Positions 45,624-55,734 of a stretch of DNA of 64,000 nt are shown piece after piece (within the stretch, counting starts at the first letter, position 1; every line of letters begins with the position of its first letter). The notes beneath the pieces are model-generated. The model made no database searches. It had not been told where the DNA came from and saw only the letters and a list, made by a program, of their open reading frames with translations. The stretch comes from Deinococcus sp. AJ005 (GTDB taxonomy: Bacteria > Deinococcota > Deinococci > Deinococcales > Deinococcaceae). Made by a program: the position numbers and the translations under genes. The stretch spans positions 3,204,001 through 3,268,000 of the forward strand of contig NZ_CP044990.1 in assembly GCF_009017495.1 (NCBI RefSeq), read 5' to 3'.

Positions 45624-46043
45624 TCAGCGCCCGTGTGTTCCTTCTGCCGGGAAATCATCGGGGATGAAGTTGAAGATTTCCAGGTCATCCACACTGTCAC
45701 CCGCTCCCTGAAGCTGGGCCAGTTCAGCGGCGCTGGCACGCGGCTGCTGCGTGTCGTGGCCGTACCCCAGCGCGTCGGCCATCACGGCGGCGGGCACGGC
45801 GGAGAACATCCGGGCGGCCTGCGCGGGGGTGGCGTCCAGCAGCACGTCGGACAGCACCTCATCGGGAATGTCCTGGGAAATGCGGGAGCGGGCAGCGGCG
45901 ATGGCAGCGGGGTCCAGTTCGGGCCGCTCGGCGGTTTCCTCGTCCAGATGGGCGGTGCCGGGCGGACGCAGCCCACGTAGACCCTTGCCCCGCCACCAGA
46001 ACGCCGCCAGCAGCAACACGGCCACAACCACCACGAATATCAT
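45624..46043 (-). CDS. Membrane-anchored protein, unknown
   Basis: 139 residues. An N-terminal membrane helix (about 1-17, MIFVVVVAVLLLAAFWWRG) is followed by a soluble part with a helical DEETAERPELDPAAIAAARS and an acidic end (DDLEIFNFIPDDFPAEG). No family is recognised. TAACCT 6 bases before the ATG supports the start. It probably faces the cytoplasm or periplasm from the membrane; topology is uncertain. Confidence 0.6.
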   Translation of the reverse strand: MIFVVVVAVLLLAAFWWRGKGLRGLRPPGTAHLDEETAERPELDPAAIAAARSRISQDIPDEVLSDVLLDATPAQAARMFSAVPAAVMADALGYGHDTQQPRASAAELAQLQGAGDSVDDLEIFNFIPDDFPAEGTHGR

Positions 46044-46049
46044 GGCCGC

Positions 46050-46055
46050 AGGTTA
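46050..46055 (-). promoter_or_regulatory. -10 element of 139-residue protein gene
   Basis: TAACCT, 6 bases before ATG 46043. Confidence 0.5.
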
Positions 46056-46146
46056 CGGCCCGCCATCTCACGGCATTCTGCCCGCCAGCGGCATGAATGA
46101 CGGGAATTACACACTGCTGCCCCCAGTGGGCCACCCGCCCGGACGC

Positions 46147-47022
<876 letters not shown>

Positions 47023-47140
47023 AAATTGAACCTCCAGAGTTGCTCTGCTCAGATCTTCTCGCCAGAGTCTAACCTTCACCACTAGTTGACCGATCATGTC
47101 AACTGGACAAACCTCACCATAGCGGGCCGGGGCGGGGCGG

Positions 47141-47146
47141 TACAGT
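47141..47146 (+). promoter_or_regulatory. -10 element, leaderless start of sufE
   Basis: TACAGT, 5 bases before ATG 47152. Confidence 0.55.
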
Positions 47147-47151
47147 GACGC

Positions 47152-47613
47152 ATGACCTCTGATCCTTCCTCCAGCGCTGTTCTCCCTGACAAGCTCCAGG
47201 GCATTGTGAGCATGTTCAAAAGTGCGCCCAAGTCGCTGCGCCTGCAAGCCCTGCTGGAATACAGCCGCAAGCTGCCGCCGCTGCCCGCCAAGTACGTGGA
47301 ACACCCGGAATTCATGCAGCCGGTCCCCGAATGCACCAGCCCGTTCTTTCTGGTGACCGAGCAGGACGGGAGCGGCGGCGTCAACATGTATTTCAAGGTG
47401 CCCGAGGAAGCCCCCACCGTGCGCGGCTACGCGGGCATTCTGCATGAAGCGCTGGACGGGGCCTCGCCCGAGACCATCCTGAACATTCCCGACGACTTCT
47501 ACATGAACATGGGCCTGTCCGAACTGATCACGCCGATGCGCCTGCGCGGCATGGGCGCGATCCTGATGCGCCTGAAGAACGTGGTGCGCGAGGGTGAGAA
47601 GGCGGAAAGCTAG
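47152..47613 (+). CDS. sufE: SufE-family sulfur acceptor
   Basis: 153 residues. The sulfur-accepting Cys is in [12 protein letters not shown] (near residue 61), and the rest follows the SufE pattern ([51 protein letters not shown]). SufE takes persulfide sulfur from a cysteine desulfurase for Fe-S cluster assembly. It is apart from any suf operon here. The divergent sulfurtransferase is another sulfur-handling enzyme. Confidence 0.9.
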   Translation: MTSDPSSSAVLPDKLQGIVSMFKSAPKSLRLQALLEYSRKLPPLPAKYVEHPEFMQPVPECTSPFFLVTEQDGSGGVNMYFKVPEEAPTVRGYAGILHEALDGASPETILNIPDDFYMNMGLSELITPMRLRGMGAILMRLKNVVREGEKAES

Positions 47614-47641
47614 AGCCTCAGCTTCCGTTCTGAAAGATCAG

Positions 47642-47670
47642 CCCCTCTCCTGCAAGTGGAGAGGGGTTTT
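47642..47670. terminator. Two-way intrinsic terminator
   Basis: A perfect 9-bp stem, CCCCTCTCC (47642-47650) against GGAGAGGGG (47658-47666), followed by TTTT. It lies 28 bp after sufE and just before the end of the converging membrane protein gene. Confidence 0.75.
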
Positions 47671-47672
47671 GC

Positions 47673-48209
47673 CTATTCTCTACTCGGCAGCACCCTGTCC
47701 AGTGCCAGCGCGGTCAATCCCAGCCCCAAGCCGTAGGCCAGATGCGCGCCCAGACGGTTGATGTGGCCCTTCGGGGTGGACCCACCGGGACCGTCCTGAA
47801 GCCCCATCAGCGGCACCAGTCCCTCGTCCATCAGCGCCCACAGGCCAACGCCGAAGATGGCGGCCTTGAAAGGCTGATCGGGGCCAGCCAGCGCGCCATA
47901 TAGCCCGCCGTTCAATACACCCATGCCCCAGTGGACGCCTTCGCTGAGAGCGGTACGGGTGCCGTCTTTCCTGGGGGTATGGCCCTCGGCGGCCTCGTAA
48001 GCCAGCCTGCCCAGCGCGGCGGTACTGCTCTCGCCAGGGGCGTGCAACTGCCCCAGCGGCGCGATGCTGTGGCGGTCCGGCGTCGGTTTCTGATCGCCTT
48101 CCCCATCACCCTGAAGCAGCGGGGCAACCCGTGTCCAGTATTGCCCCATCGCCAGCGTCCCCACGGCCCCACCGATCAGGCCGATCACGATATTTCGGAA
48201 GAATGCCAT
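47673..48209 (-). CDS. Membrane protein, YagU/DUF1440-like
   Basis: 178 residues with about four membrane helices (NIVIGLIGGAVGTLAMGQYW, HWGMGVLNGGLYGALAG, AAIFGVGLWALMDEGLVPL, LGAHLAYGLGLGLTALAL). It resembles the YagU (DUF1440) family, whose role is unclear. TACTCT 5 bases before ATG 48209 sets the start. The frame is open to 48287, but that would run over the start codon of divergent thyA. Confidence 0.7.
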   Translation of the reverse strand: MAFFRNIVIGLIGGAVGTLAMGQYWTRVAPLLQGDGEGDQKPTPDRHSIAPLGQLHAPGESSTAALGRLAYEAAEGHTPRKDGTRTALSEGVHWGMGVLNGGLYGALAGPDQPFKAAIFGVGLWALMDEGLVPLMGLQDGPGGSTPKGHINRLGAHLAYGLGLGLTALALDRVLPSRE

Positions 48210-48214
48210 TCCAT

Positions 48215-48220
48215 AGAGTA
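48215..48220 (-). promoter_or_regulatory. -10 element of YagU-like gene
   Basis: TACTCT, 5 bases before ATG 48209. Confidence 0.5.
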
Positions 48221-48272
48221 AGAACAAATACTGTTCTGGCCGCCGAACATAAAGGAAGTGGGAACGCTCCTC

Positions 48273-48278
48273 TACACT
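48273..48278 (+). promoter_or_regulatory. -10 element, leaderless start of thyA
   Basis: TACACT, 7 bases before ATG 48286. Confidence 0.6.
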
Positions 48279-48285
48279 GTTCGCC

Positions 48286-49080
48286 ATGCAGCCCTACCTC
48301 GACCTGATGCGGCAGATTCTGGACCACGGCGCGGTGAAAACAGACCGCACCGGCACGGGCACCCGCAGCATCTTTGGCGCGCAGATGCGCTTTGATCTGG
48401 CGGACGGCTTTCCACTGGTCACCACCAAGAAGATTCACCTGAAGTCCGTGATTCACGAATTGCTGTGGTTCTTATCGGGCAGCAGCAATGTGGGGTATTT
48501 GCAGGACAACGGCGTGAAAATCTGGGACGAGTGGGCGGATGAACAGGGCGAACTCGGCCCGGTGTATGGCGTGCAGTGGCGCAACTGGCCCACGCCGGAC
48601 GGGCGGCACATCGACCAGATCGCGCAGGTGGTCGATCAGATCAGAACCAACCCCGATTCCCGCCGCCTGATCGTCAGCGCGTGGAATGTGGGCGAGATCG
48701 AAAACATGGCCCTGCCCGCGTGCCACGCGTTGTTTCAGTTCTACGTGGCCGATGGACGCCTGAGCTGTCAGCTCTACCAGCGCAGCGCAGATGTGTTTCT
48801 CGGCGTGCCGTTCAACATCGCTTCCTACGCCCTGCTGACCATGATGGTGGCGCAGGTCTGTGATTTGCAGCCAGGGGACTTCGTCTGGACGGGCGGCGAC
48901 TGCCATCTGTACAGCAACCATCTGGAGCAGGCGCGCGAGCAACTGACGCGTAACCCCAGGCCGCTGCCCACCATGCACCTGAACCCGGACGTGAAAGACC
49001 TGCTGGACTTCAAATACGCGGACTTTAAGCTCACAGGCTACGAGCCGCACCCACACATTAAGGCGACGGTGGCCGTTTGA
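48286..49080 (+). CDS. thyA: Thymidylate synthase
   Basis: 264 residues, the same size as E. coli ThyA. It methylates dUMP to dTMP with methylene-tetrahydrofolate. The catalytic Cys is at residue 146 in [32 protein letters not shown] and [15 protein letters not shown] are strictly conserved regions. The C-terminus ends IKATVAV, as in active enzymes. Its stop overlaps the TTG start of folA by 4 bp (TTGA), giving a coupled thyA-folA unit that recycles the dihydrofolate it makes. Confidence 0.98.
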   Translation: MQPYLDLMRQILDHGAVKTDRTGTGTRSIFGAQMRFDLADGFPLVTTKKIHLKSVIHELLWFLSGSSNVGYLQDNGVKIWDEWADEQGELGPVYGVQWRNWPTPDGRHIDQIAQVVDQIRTNPDSRRLIVSAWNVGEIENMALPACHALFQFYVADGRLSCQLYQRSADVFLGVPFNIASYALLTMMVAQVCDLQPGDFVWTGGDCHLYSNHLEQAREQLTRNPRPLPTMHLNPDVKDLLDFKYADFKLTGYEPHPHIKATVAV

Positions 49081-49586
49081 CCCTGCATCCAAAAAAATCA
49101 CGCGTGACGTTCGTGGTGGCGATGGCCGAGAACCGCGTGATCGGTAAGGATGGCGACTTGCCGTGGCGTCTGCCCGCCGATCTGGCGCATTTCAAGCGGC
49201 TGACCGTGGGCAAGCCGGTGGTGATGGGCCGCAAGGTCTATGACTCGATTGGCAGGCCGCTGCCCGACAGACAGAACATCGTCCTGACGCGCAATCCAGA
49301 CTTTCAGGCTCCCGGCTGTATCGTCGTCCACTCGTCAGGGGAAGCGTTAGAAGCCGCCGCTGGCCCAGACATCATGATTATCGGCGGCGAGGAGATTTAC
49401 CGGCTGTATCTGCCACAGGTAGGGCGGGTGGAACTGACCCTGATCCATGCGGAGATCGGGGGCGATACCTTTTTCCCTGAACTGCCGGGCCAGTGGACGG
49501 AAACGGCGCGGCGTGAGCGGGCGGCAGATGAGCGCAACCCATATGACCTCAGTTTTCTGACGCTGGAGCGGACCCCTCTTCCATAA
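49077..49586 (+). CDS. folA: Dihydrofolate reductase
   Basis: 169 residues from TTG 49077, overlapping thyA by 4 bp. It reduces dihydrofolate to tetrahydrofolate with NADPH. Key parts are [20 protein letters not shown], with the Asp-type acidic residue after HFKRLTVGK absent and the usual active acid expected in the PADLAHF helix, then [19 protein letters not shown] and [19 protein letters not shown] at 49104 is an alternative start, but the overlap with thyA supports coupling from the TTG. Confidence 0.95.
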   Translation: MTLHPKKSRVTFVVAMAENRVIGKDGDLPWRLPADLAHFKRLTVGKPVVMGRKVYDSIGRPLPDRQNIVLTRNPDFQAPGCIVVHSSGEALEAAAGPDIMIIGGEEIYRLYLPQVGRVELTLIHAEIGGDTFFPELPGQWTETARRERAADERNPYDLSFLTLERTPLP

Positions 49587-49631
49587 CGCTACGGTAACCC
49601 TGATGTTGCAGCTCCAGTTATGGTGAACAGG

Positions 49632-51947
49632 TCATACAGAATCCGTGTCAGCTTCCGTTTTCACTGTTGGCGGCGGCTCCATGATCACCAGTGGCCCGGC
49701 CTGCTGCGCCAGTGCGCGGGCGGCGGCGGCATCCAATGGGGGCGAGAGGTAAAAGCCCTGCGCCAGCGTGAAGCCCAGCGCCCGAACCTGTGCGAACTGC
49801 TCAGGCGTCTCGATGCCCTCGGCCACGGTGGTCAGCCCCAACGCCTGCCCCAGTTCGGACACCGCCCGCACCAGCGCCGTGCTGGTGTGGCCGCCGTCCA
49901 GATCAGCGATAAAGCTGCGGTCCACCTTCAGGTCACTGATCGGAAACTGGCGCAGGTAACTCAGCGACGAGTAGCCGGTGCCAAAATCGTCCAGAGCCAG
50001 CCCCACGCCCAGTTCACGCAGCGTCCGCATGGTGTCCAGGGTGGTCGTGCGGTCATTCATCAGGACGTTCTCGGTCAGCTCCAGCGTCAGGCGTTCGGGG
50101 GCCAGCCCGCTGCGGCCCAGCACGCCCCGGACCTCGGCCACCAGACCGGGCAGATGCATCTGGGCTGCCGTCAGGTTGACGCCCAGCGCCAGGGCCGTGC
50201 GTCCGGGCAGCGCGGGCCAGGTGGCAGCCTCATGGGCCGCCGTCCGTAGCGTCCAGCGGTCCAGCGGCACGATCAGGCCGGTGTCCTCGGCCAGCGGAAT
50301 GAAGGTCTCAGGACTGAGCAGCCCGCGCGTGGGGTGGGGCCAGCGCACCAGGGCCTCGAAACCCCGCAGGTGGCCGCTGCCGAGGTCCACGACGGGCTGA
50401 TACCAGACCTCCAGCGCGCCGCTGCCGATGGCCGCCCGCAATTCGGTCTCCAGTTCCAGGCGCTCCAGAACCTCGCGGTGCATGGCGGCGTCGAAGACCT
50501 GGGCGCGGCCCCGGCTGTGGGCCTTGGCGTGGTACAGGGCCACGTCCGCGTTTCGCAGCAGGGTCTCGCCGTCCAGCGGTGTGCCGCCGCCCAGATCGCC
50601 GTCCAGATCGTCATACAGCGCGATGCCCAGGCTGGCGCGCACCTGCAATTCCAGACCCTGCACGGAAATCGCGGGTTCCAGCGCGCGCAACAGCCGGTCC
50701 GCCGTCTCGGAGGCCTGCTGGGGGCCAGGCAGATGCTCGAGCAACACGGCGAATTCGTCTCCGCCCAGCCGGGCCACCGTGTCACCCGGACGCACACCCG
50801 CCTGAAGACGCTGCCCAGTCAGGATCAGCACCTCATCCCCGGCGCTGTGGCCCAGGCTGTCGTTGATGGCCTTGAAATTGTCGAAATCCATCAGCAGTAC
50901 GGCCAGACCATTGGGGGCCGGGGACGCCTCCAGCGCCCGCGCCACACGCTCGCCAAACAGGCGGCGGTTGCCCAGCCCGGTCAGCGGATCGTGCAGCGCT
51001 AGGTAAGCCAGCCGCGCGCTCAGGTGCTGCCGCTCACGGATCACCGCCCCAAGCAGCAGCCCCGAGACCGTCACCGTGACCAGCCCGAATTGCAGGGCCA
51101 GTCCGCTCGTTTCCGCGATCCGGCCCCCGGTCAGCAGGGCCACGCCCACGTTCAAGGCCAGCACGCACACGGCGGCGGGGGCAAAGCCGTGCCGGGTGGC
51201 AATCCACAGCACCGGGATGAACAGGGCGTAGCTGTAATTCAGGGTGGTGCCGCGCGGCCCGCCGTACCCGGCCCAGACCGCCGCCACCACCAGCACGGCG
51301 GCCACAGCGGCGTCGCGCGCCCAGGGCCAGACCTCTGATTTGGGCCGGGTTTCTGGTGGAAACGCAGGGGCCTGTGCGGGGGCGGACGACCACAGCCCCG
51401 GCCAGCGCCCCAGCAGCAGCAACAGCGGGGGGGCCAGCAACCCGACACCAGTGGCGCTGCCCGCCCACAGTTGCAAGGTCTGGGTCAGGCTCCGTTCGGT
51501 CAACTGAGGTCCAGTGGACAGCAGCCCGGCCACCGTCAGGTTAAAGACTTGCAAGGCCGACATCACCAGCGGCGCGCCCAGCATCGCCACCGCCACGAAC
51601 AGCGCCACGTCGCGCAGACGCGGCAGACGCGGATCGATGTGTAATGGACGCAGCAGCAGATAGGCCGCCGCCAGCGTGGTGGCCACCGTCATTACGATGT
51701 ACCCCAGCAGGGGCAGGGGGGGCAGGGTGTCCACCACGAAAAAGGTATGCACCAGTCGGCTCAGGATCAGCAGCGGCCAGAAGCGCAGGCCAAAGACCAG
51801 CAGCAGCACCACGTCCAGCCCCACCGCCGGATACCACACCGTCACCTCCGGCGAGGTGGCGAACTGCTGCGAGGCCACATCCAGCCCGTACCACGCCAGC
51901 AGATAAACCACCCCGATCAGTACTGGACGCCACCACAGATTGGGCAT
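49632..51947 (-). CDS. MASE1-GGDEF-EAL cyclic-di-GMP protein
   Basis: 771 residues. About 1-300 is the MASE1 membrane sensor with eight or more helices. The diguanylate cyclase domain has an intact RLGGDEFAVLLE near residue 394. An inhibitory RxxD site (RPGD) lies five residues before GGDEF. The phosphodiesterase domain has EALVRWPHP near 531, then LTLELTENVLM, DDFGTGYSSLSYLR, LKVDRSFI and VAEGIET, all catalytic positions kept. It may therefore both make and degrade c-di-GMP in response to a membrane signal. TAATGT 6 bases before the ATG sets the start. Convergent with folA (45 bp). Confidence 0.95.
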   Translation of the reverse strand: MPNLWWRPVLIGVVYLLAWYGLDVASQQFATSPEVTVWYPAVGLDVVLLLVFGLRFWPLLILSRLVHTFFVVDTLPPLPLLGYIVMTVATTLAAAYLLLRPLHIDPRLPRLRDVALFVAVAMLGAPLVMSALQVFNLTVAGLLSTGPQLTERSLTQTLQLWAGSATGVGLLAPPLLLLLGRWPGLWSSAPAQAPAFPPETRPKSEVWPWARDAAVAAVLVVAAVWAGYGGPRGTTLNYSYALFIPVLWIATRHGFAPAAVCVLALNVGVALLTGGRIAETSGLALQFGLVTVTVSGLLLGAVIRERQHLSARLAYLALHDPLTGLGNRRLFGERVARALEASPAPNGLAVLLMDFDNFKAINDSLGHSAGDEVLILTGQRLQAGVRPGDTVARLGGDEFAVLLEHLPGPQQASETADRLLRALEPAISVQGLELQVRASLGIALYDDLDGDLGGGTPLDGETLLRNADVALYHAKAHSRGRAQVFDAAMHREVLERLELETELRAAIGSGALEVWYQPVVDLGSGHLRGFEALVRWPHPTRGLLSPETFIPLAEDTGLIVPLDRWTLRTAAHEAATWPALPGRTALALGVNLTAAQMHLPGLVAEVRGVLGRSGLAPERLTLELTENVLMNDRTTTLDTMRTLRELGVGLALDDFGTGYSSLSYLRQFPISDLKVDRSFIADLDGGHTSTALVRAVSELGQALGLTTVAEGIETPEQFAQVRALGFTLAQGFYLSPPLDAAAARALAQQAGPLVIMEPPPTVKTEADTDSV

Positions 51948-51953
51948 GGCCTT

Positions 51954-51959
51954 ACATTA
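51954..51959 (-). promoter_or_regulatory. -10 element, leaderless start of MASE1 gene
   Basis: TAATGT, 6 bases before ATG 51947. Confidence 0.55.
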
Positions 51960-52173
51960 GACCGAATACAAACCTGGAAACGAGAAATACTTCAAGACTC
52001 CGGGTCATCTCCTGGCCCTGCGCTTCGAACCCTGTCAGATGGTGCGGGCGGAGGCCGGACAATAGTGCCCACCGCCCTTGTTCTGTCTGCCTGGGACCAC
52101 TAAGCTGTTCCTCTTGTACTTCCCCTGCGCTTCGCCACGTCGGCGAGAACCACGGGGGGAAGATCGGCGGGAA

Positions 52174-52192
52174 AGCCCCTGACGCCGGGGCT
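52174..52192 (+). other. Hairpin in the leader of der
   Basis: AGCCCC (52174-52179) pairs with GGGGCT (52187-52192). It lies just before the GAAGGAG ribosome site, so it might affect der translation. Low certainty. Confidence 0.3.
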
Positions 52193-52218
52193 GACCGAAA
52201 CCGAAGGAGCGTTTAAAA

Positions 52219-53544
52219 ATGCATAAAGTTGCCATTGTGGGCCGACCCAACGTCGGCAAATCAAGCCTGTTCAACCGCCTGATCGGACGTCGCGAGGCCG
52301 TCGTGGCCGACTTCCCCGGCGTGACCCGTGACGCCAAGGAAGGCATGATGCTGTACCAGAACCACCGGATCACCCTGGTGGACACGGGCGGGTTGTGGAG
52401 CGGCGACGAGTGGGAAGCCGCCATCCGCCAGAAGGCCGAGTGGGCCATTGAGGGCGCGCAGGCCGTGATCTTCGTGCTGGACCCCCGCGAGGGCCTGAGC
52501 GCCGCCGACTACGAGGTGGCCGACTGGCTGCGCCGCCTGGGCATTCCGGTGATCGTGGTGGCCAACAAGATCGACAGCCAGAAGCACGAGGTCTACCTGG
52601 CCGAGTTGTGGGGCCTGGGCTTCGGCGATCCTGTGCCGATCAGTGCCGAACACGCGCGCGGCCTGGACGAACTGATGGACCGCGTGATGACCCACATGCC
52701 CGACGACGATGATGACGTGCCGGAAATTGCGCCCATCCGAATCAGCCTGATCGGGCGGCCCAACGTGGGCAAGTCCAGCCTACTCAACGCCATTGTGCAG
52801 AGTGACCGCGCCATCGTGGCCGATCAGCCAGGGACCACCCGCGACAGCCTGGACGTAGAGTGGGATTACGGCGGGCAGCGCTTTGTGCTGGTGGATACGG
52901 CAGGGATTCGCAAGAAGCCCCCCACCGCCATCGAGGATTACGCCATTCAGCGCAGCCAGGCGGCCATTGCCCGCAGCGACCTGATCTGGCTGGTGGTCAA
53001 CGCCGACGAACTGGGCGACCACGAGCTGAAGCTGGCCAACCTCGCCTACGACAGCGGCAAGCCCGTGATCGTGGTGGTCAACAAGTGGGACCTGATCCCC
53101 GACGCGGACCTGAAAAGCACCGAGCGGGACCTGAACCAGAAGCTGCACCATATTTCCTACGCGCCGCGCGTGTACACCAGCGCCATCAACGACTACGGCA
53201 TCCACGAGATGCTGGCCGAGGCCATGAAACTGCACGACAAGTGGCAGAGCCGCGTGCCCACCAGCGAGTTGAACCGCTGGCTGGAAGTCTGGCAGATGCG
53301 TCAGGCCGTGCCGAACTTCCACGGCAAGAAGCTGCGGATGTACTTCATGACCCAGGTGGAAACCGCGCCGCCCACCTTTGCCATTTTCTGCAACCGCGCC
53401 ACCTTTGTGACCCGCGCCTACGAGGGCTTCCTGCAAAACCGCATCCGCGAGGATCTGGCGCTGGCCGGAATCCCGGTGCGGTTGAAGTGGAAGGAAAAGG
53501 GTCCGTACAAGCGCGGCGAGAAGGGTGAGGAAGCCCAGGCTTAG
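52219..53544 (+). CDS. der: Ribosome-assembly GTPase Der (EngA)
   Basis: 441 residues with two G domains in tandem and a C-terminal KH-like domain. First G1: GRPNVGKSSLFNRL near residue 8, with DTGG as G3 and NKID as G4. Second G1: GRPNVGKSSLLNAI near 179, with DTAG and NKWD. The KH-like part (about 350-435) has YFMTQVETAPPTFAIFCN. Der acts late in 50S subunit maturation and is essential in most bacteria. GAAGGAG lies before the ATG. Unlike many neighbours it is not leaderless. Confidence 0.98.
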   Translation: MHKVAIVGRPNVGKSSLFNRLIGRREAVVADFPGVTRDAKEGMMLYQNHRITLVDTGGLWSGDEWEAAIRQKAEWAIEGAQAVIFVLDPREGLSAADYEVADWLRRLGIPVIVVANKIDSQKHEVYLAELWGLGFGDPVPISAEHARGLDELMDRVMTHMPDDDDDVPEIAPIRISLIGRPNVGKSSLLNAIVQSDRAIVADQPGTTRDSLDVEWDYGGQRFVLVDTAGIRKKPPTAIEDYAIQRSQAAIARSDLIWLVVNADELGDHELKLANLAYDSGKPVIVVVNKWDLIPDADLKSTERDLNQKLHHISYAPRVYTSAINDYGIHEMLAEAMKLHDKWQSRVPTSELNRWLEVWQMRQAVPNFHGKKLRMYFMTQVETAPPTFAIFCNRATFVTRAYEGFLQNRIREDLALAGIPVRLKWKEKGPYKRGEKGEEAQA

Positions 53545-53723
53545 TTCGACTCTGCCCCCATTCTGGACTGTGACCGTGCTTGCCTGGCGCCACTGAATTC
53601 AGGCTCCGCGTGAGCGTGTCAGACAGCAGTTTGGGGAAATTTTCTATGGAGTTGGAAAAACCCGCACCAGAACAGCTTTGCCGTCCACCTCCTCCCAACC
53701 CTTTCGTTCTAAGCTCCACCAGT

Positions 53724-53748
53724 CCCCCGCAAGGGGGCCTTTTTATTA
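53724..53748 (+). terminator. Intrinsic terminator downstream of der
   Basis: CCCCC, loop GCAA, GGGGG, then CCTTTTTATT. It lies about 180 bp after the der stop; the gap holds no clear gene. Confidence 0.65.
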
Positions 53749-53804
53749 TCCGGCACGGAATTTGCAGTACGAATGTAGACGACAACCCCAACAACCTTCC
53801 GAAC

Positions 53805-54689
53805 TCAGGCCAGGGCCAAAGCTCCCAGCAGCGGCGAGACGGTGGGTGTAAAGCTCACGTCACGGCCCGCGAAGTGCGCGTGGAAAGCCGCCTTCACCAG
53901 CGGATTGAAGCTGCCGCCGCACAGCGCCAGTTGTGAGTTTCCCGTGCGCTTCAGCACCGCCCCACCCAGCCGAGCCAGTTCTTCCCCGGCGCGGCGCTGG
54001 ATGTCCTGGGCGCGTGGATCGCCGTCCACGGCAGCGGCGTACACGGCAGGCGCGAGCCGGGCCAGCGCGGCGCGGCCCTCGCCGTACACATAGGCCCGAA
54101 TGTCCGGCCAGTGCTGGGAACCGATGACCCCAAAAATGCTGGAGGCCAGCAGGCTCTCCCCTCGCCCCTCATCCACCTCCCGCAATACCGCTTTCAGGCC
54201 CTGCCGCCCCTGCCAGAAGGCCCCGCCCGCGTCGTCGATCAGAAAACCGTGACCGCCCGCGCGGACCACCTCGTCTGCCGCTGTACCGTCATTTGAAACG
54301 GGGCGGTGGTAGGCCATGCTCCCGGTTCCGGCATAGACCAGGGTGCCGCCACCAGAAGGAAAATGCGCGGCGTAGGCCAGATGCAGATCGTCAGTGACGT
54401 GTATCGCGTGCTGGGGCAGATGAAACGTACTGGACAGCATTTCCATCATCAGCGGCGCGAAATCGGTTGACAGGCCGGTGACACCCACCACCACCGCTGA
54501 AGGCTGGCCGGGAATGGCGGCGCGAATCCCGGCCAGTCCAGCGGCCATGTGCTGCCGCGCTTCAGGGGTGTAGAGGTGGCCGGACAGGGAAGCGTAAACG
54601 CCGCTGGCGGCCACTTCCCCACCAGAGACCCCATCAGAAAACAGCGCCCACTTGCTGCTGCTCGCGCCCATGTCGATGCCGAGGATCAT
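53805..54689 (-). CDS. BadF/BadG/BcrA-type sugar kinase (N-acetylglucosamine kinase-like)
   Basis: 294 residues of the actin-like ATPase fold. LGIDMGASSSKWALFSDG is phosphate motif 1, VVVGVTGLSTDF the connecting strand, TLVYAGTGSMAYHRPV phosphate motif 2, and ALCGGSFNPLVKAAF the adenosine region. The best guess is an N-acetylglucosamine-type kinase that salvages cell-wall sugars, in line with the amidases in the window, but the substrate is inferred. Divergent from the EVE gene. Confidence 0.85.
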   Translation of the reverse strand: MILGIDMGASSSKWALFSDGVSGGEVAASGVYASLSGHLYTPEARQHMAAGLAGIRAAIPGQPSAVVVGVTGLSTDFAPLMMEMLSSTFHLPQHAIHVTDDLHLAYAAHFPSGGGTLVYAGTGSMAYHRPVSNDGTAADEVVRAGGHGFLIDDAGGAFWQGRQGLKAVLREVDEGRGESLLASSIFGVIGSQHWPDIRAYVYGEGRAALARLAPAVYAAAVDGDPRAQDIQRRAGEELARLGGAVLKRTGNSQLALCGGSFNPLVKAAFHAHFAGRDVSFTPTVSPLLGALALA

Positions 54690-54827
54690 GGTCTCTCTAG
54701 AACCACTGCTGCGAAGGCATGGGACAGGTTCAGGCCGCAGAGCAGGGAGGGAAGATTCATTGAGGACATTGTTTCATGATGGCCGCAATGGTTGAGGGCA
54801 TCCAGAACTTGCCCCCCCTTCCCGCTC

Positions 54828-54833
54828 TACCCT
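54828..54833 (+). promoter_or_regulatory. -10 element, leaderless start of EVE gene
   Basis: TACCCT, 6 bases before ATG 54840. Confidence 0.55.
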
Positions 54834-54839
54834 GACCCC

Positions 54840-55307
54840 ATGCCCCACTGGCTCCTCAAATCCGAACCCGATGTTTTTGGCTACCCCGATCTGGAACGCG
54901 TAGGACGCGAACCCTGGAACGGCGTCCGCAACTATCAGGCGCGCAATTTTCTGCGGCAGATGATGGAGGGCGACCTGTGTCTCTTCTATCACTCGCGCAG
55001 CAAGATGCCAGGAATTGCGGGCGTGGCGCGGGTCACGCGGGCCGCCCACCCAGACGATCTGCAATTTGACCCAACCAGCGCCTATTTTGATCCCAAATCT
55101 GACCCATCCCAGCCGCGCTGGAGCATGGTGGAGGTGGAGGCGGTGCGCGCCTTTCCCACCGTGCTGACGCTAGAGGCCATCCGCGCCCTGCCCGAGTGGG
55201 CCGATTCACCGCTGACCCGCAAAGGCTCTCGCCTGAGCGTATTGCCCGTGACGCCGGAGCAGTTCGGAGCGGCGCTGGCAGCCGCAGGACTGAAACTTAT
55301 CAACTGA
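54840..55307 (+). CDS. EVE-domain protein
   Basis: 155 residues, a single EVE domain of the PUA-like fold. HWLLKSEPDVFGYPDLERVG at the N-terminus, GVRNYQARNFLRQMMEGDLC and VARVTRAAHPD are family-typical. EVE domains bind modified bases in DNA or RNA in the families studied. The exact ligand here is unknown. The start is supported by TACCCT; the frame is open to 54792. Confidence 0.9.
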   Translation: MPHWLLKSEPDVFGYPDLERVGREPWNGVRNYQARNFLRQMMEGDLCLFYHSRSKMPGIAGVARVTRAAHPDDLQFDPTSAYFDPKSDPSQPRWSMVEVEAVRAFPTVLTLEAIRALPEWADSPLTRKGSRLSVLPVTPEQFGAALAAAGLKLIN

Positions 55308-55348
55308 CCCGTGACCCAACTGTCAGACGCCACGGATCACACTGCAGC

Positions 55349-55462
55349 ATGGAACTCGTGTTCGCCGGACTGGCTATCGTTTTCTCCCTGCTCCTCGCCT
55401 CGATTCAGAAGGAGCCGGAGCCTCAGCCGCTGCCCGTGAAGGTCAGAAGTCGGCAGGACTGA
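55349..55462 (+). CDS. Possible 37-residue membrane peptide
   Basis: MELVFAGLAIVFSLLLASIQ forms one membrane helix, followed by a charged, Pro-rich tail (KEPEPQPLPVKVRSRQD). CACACT lies 5 bases before the ATG, close to the leaderless pattern. It is small, but the helix and tail make it a fair candidate. Confidence 0.4.
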   Translation: MELVFAGLAIVFSLLLASIQKEPEPQPLPVKVRSRQD

Positions 55463-55490
55463 GCAGGCGGCTTGTTCTGGAAGCGTGACC

Positions 55491-55689
55491 ACCCCATTGC
55501 GTCCGCCTGCGAGGACTGAACCTCCAGAACAACGCACTGACGGCTTTGCAGGACAGTGTCAGGTGGCTGGGGACGCTGACCCGGCTGGATCTGCGGACCA
55601 ATGGCCTGACCGGTTTGCCGGAAGGACTGGAGCGCCTGCCAGTGGTCTTTGACCAGCTCCGCGAACGCGGCTGTCTGGTCTATCTCTGA
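55491..55689 (+). pseudogene. Leucine-rich-repeat gene remnant
   Basis: With no start codon, the frame reads RLRGLNLQNNALTALQDSVR, then LGTLTRLDLRTNGLTGLPEG and LERLPVVFDQLRERGCLVYL to a TGA at 55689. The LxLxxNxLTxLP pattern is that of bacterial leucine-rich repeats. A TGA directly before the fragment closes the frame. It is the end of a lost LRR protein. Confidence 0.6.
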
Positions 55690-55722
55690 AGCCGCGCAAG
55701 AGTTCTGGCAGAATGCCGCCCG

Positions 55723-55728
55723 TATACT
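55723..55728 (+). promoter_or_regulatory. -10 element, leaderless GTG start of acyltransferase gene
   Basis: TATACT, 6 bases before GTG 55735. Confidence 0.6.
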
Positions 55729-55734
55729 CGGGCC

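Noticed and set aside
52020..52050. TTCGAACCC-like sequence recalling a tRNA T-loop
   Set aside because: The flanking bases do not form the 5-bp T stem, and no acceptor or anticodon arm could be built.
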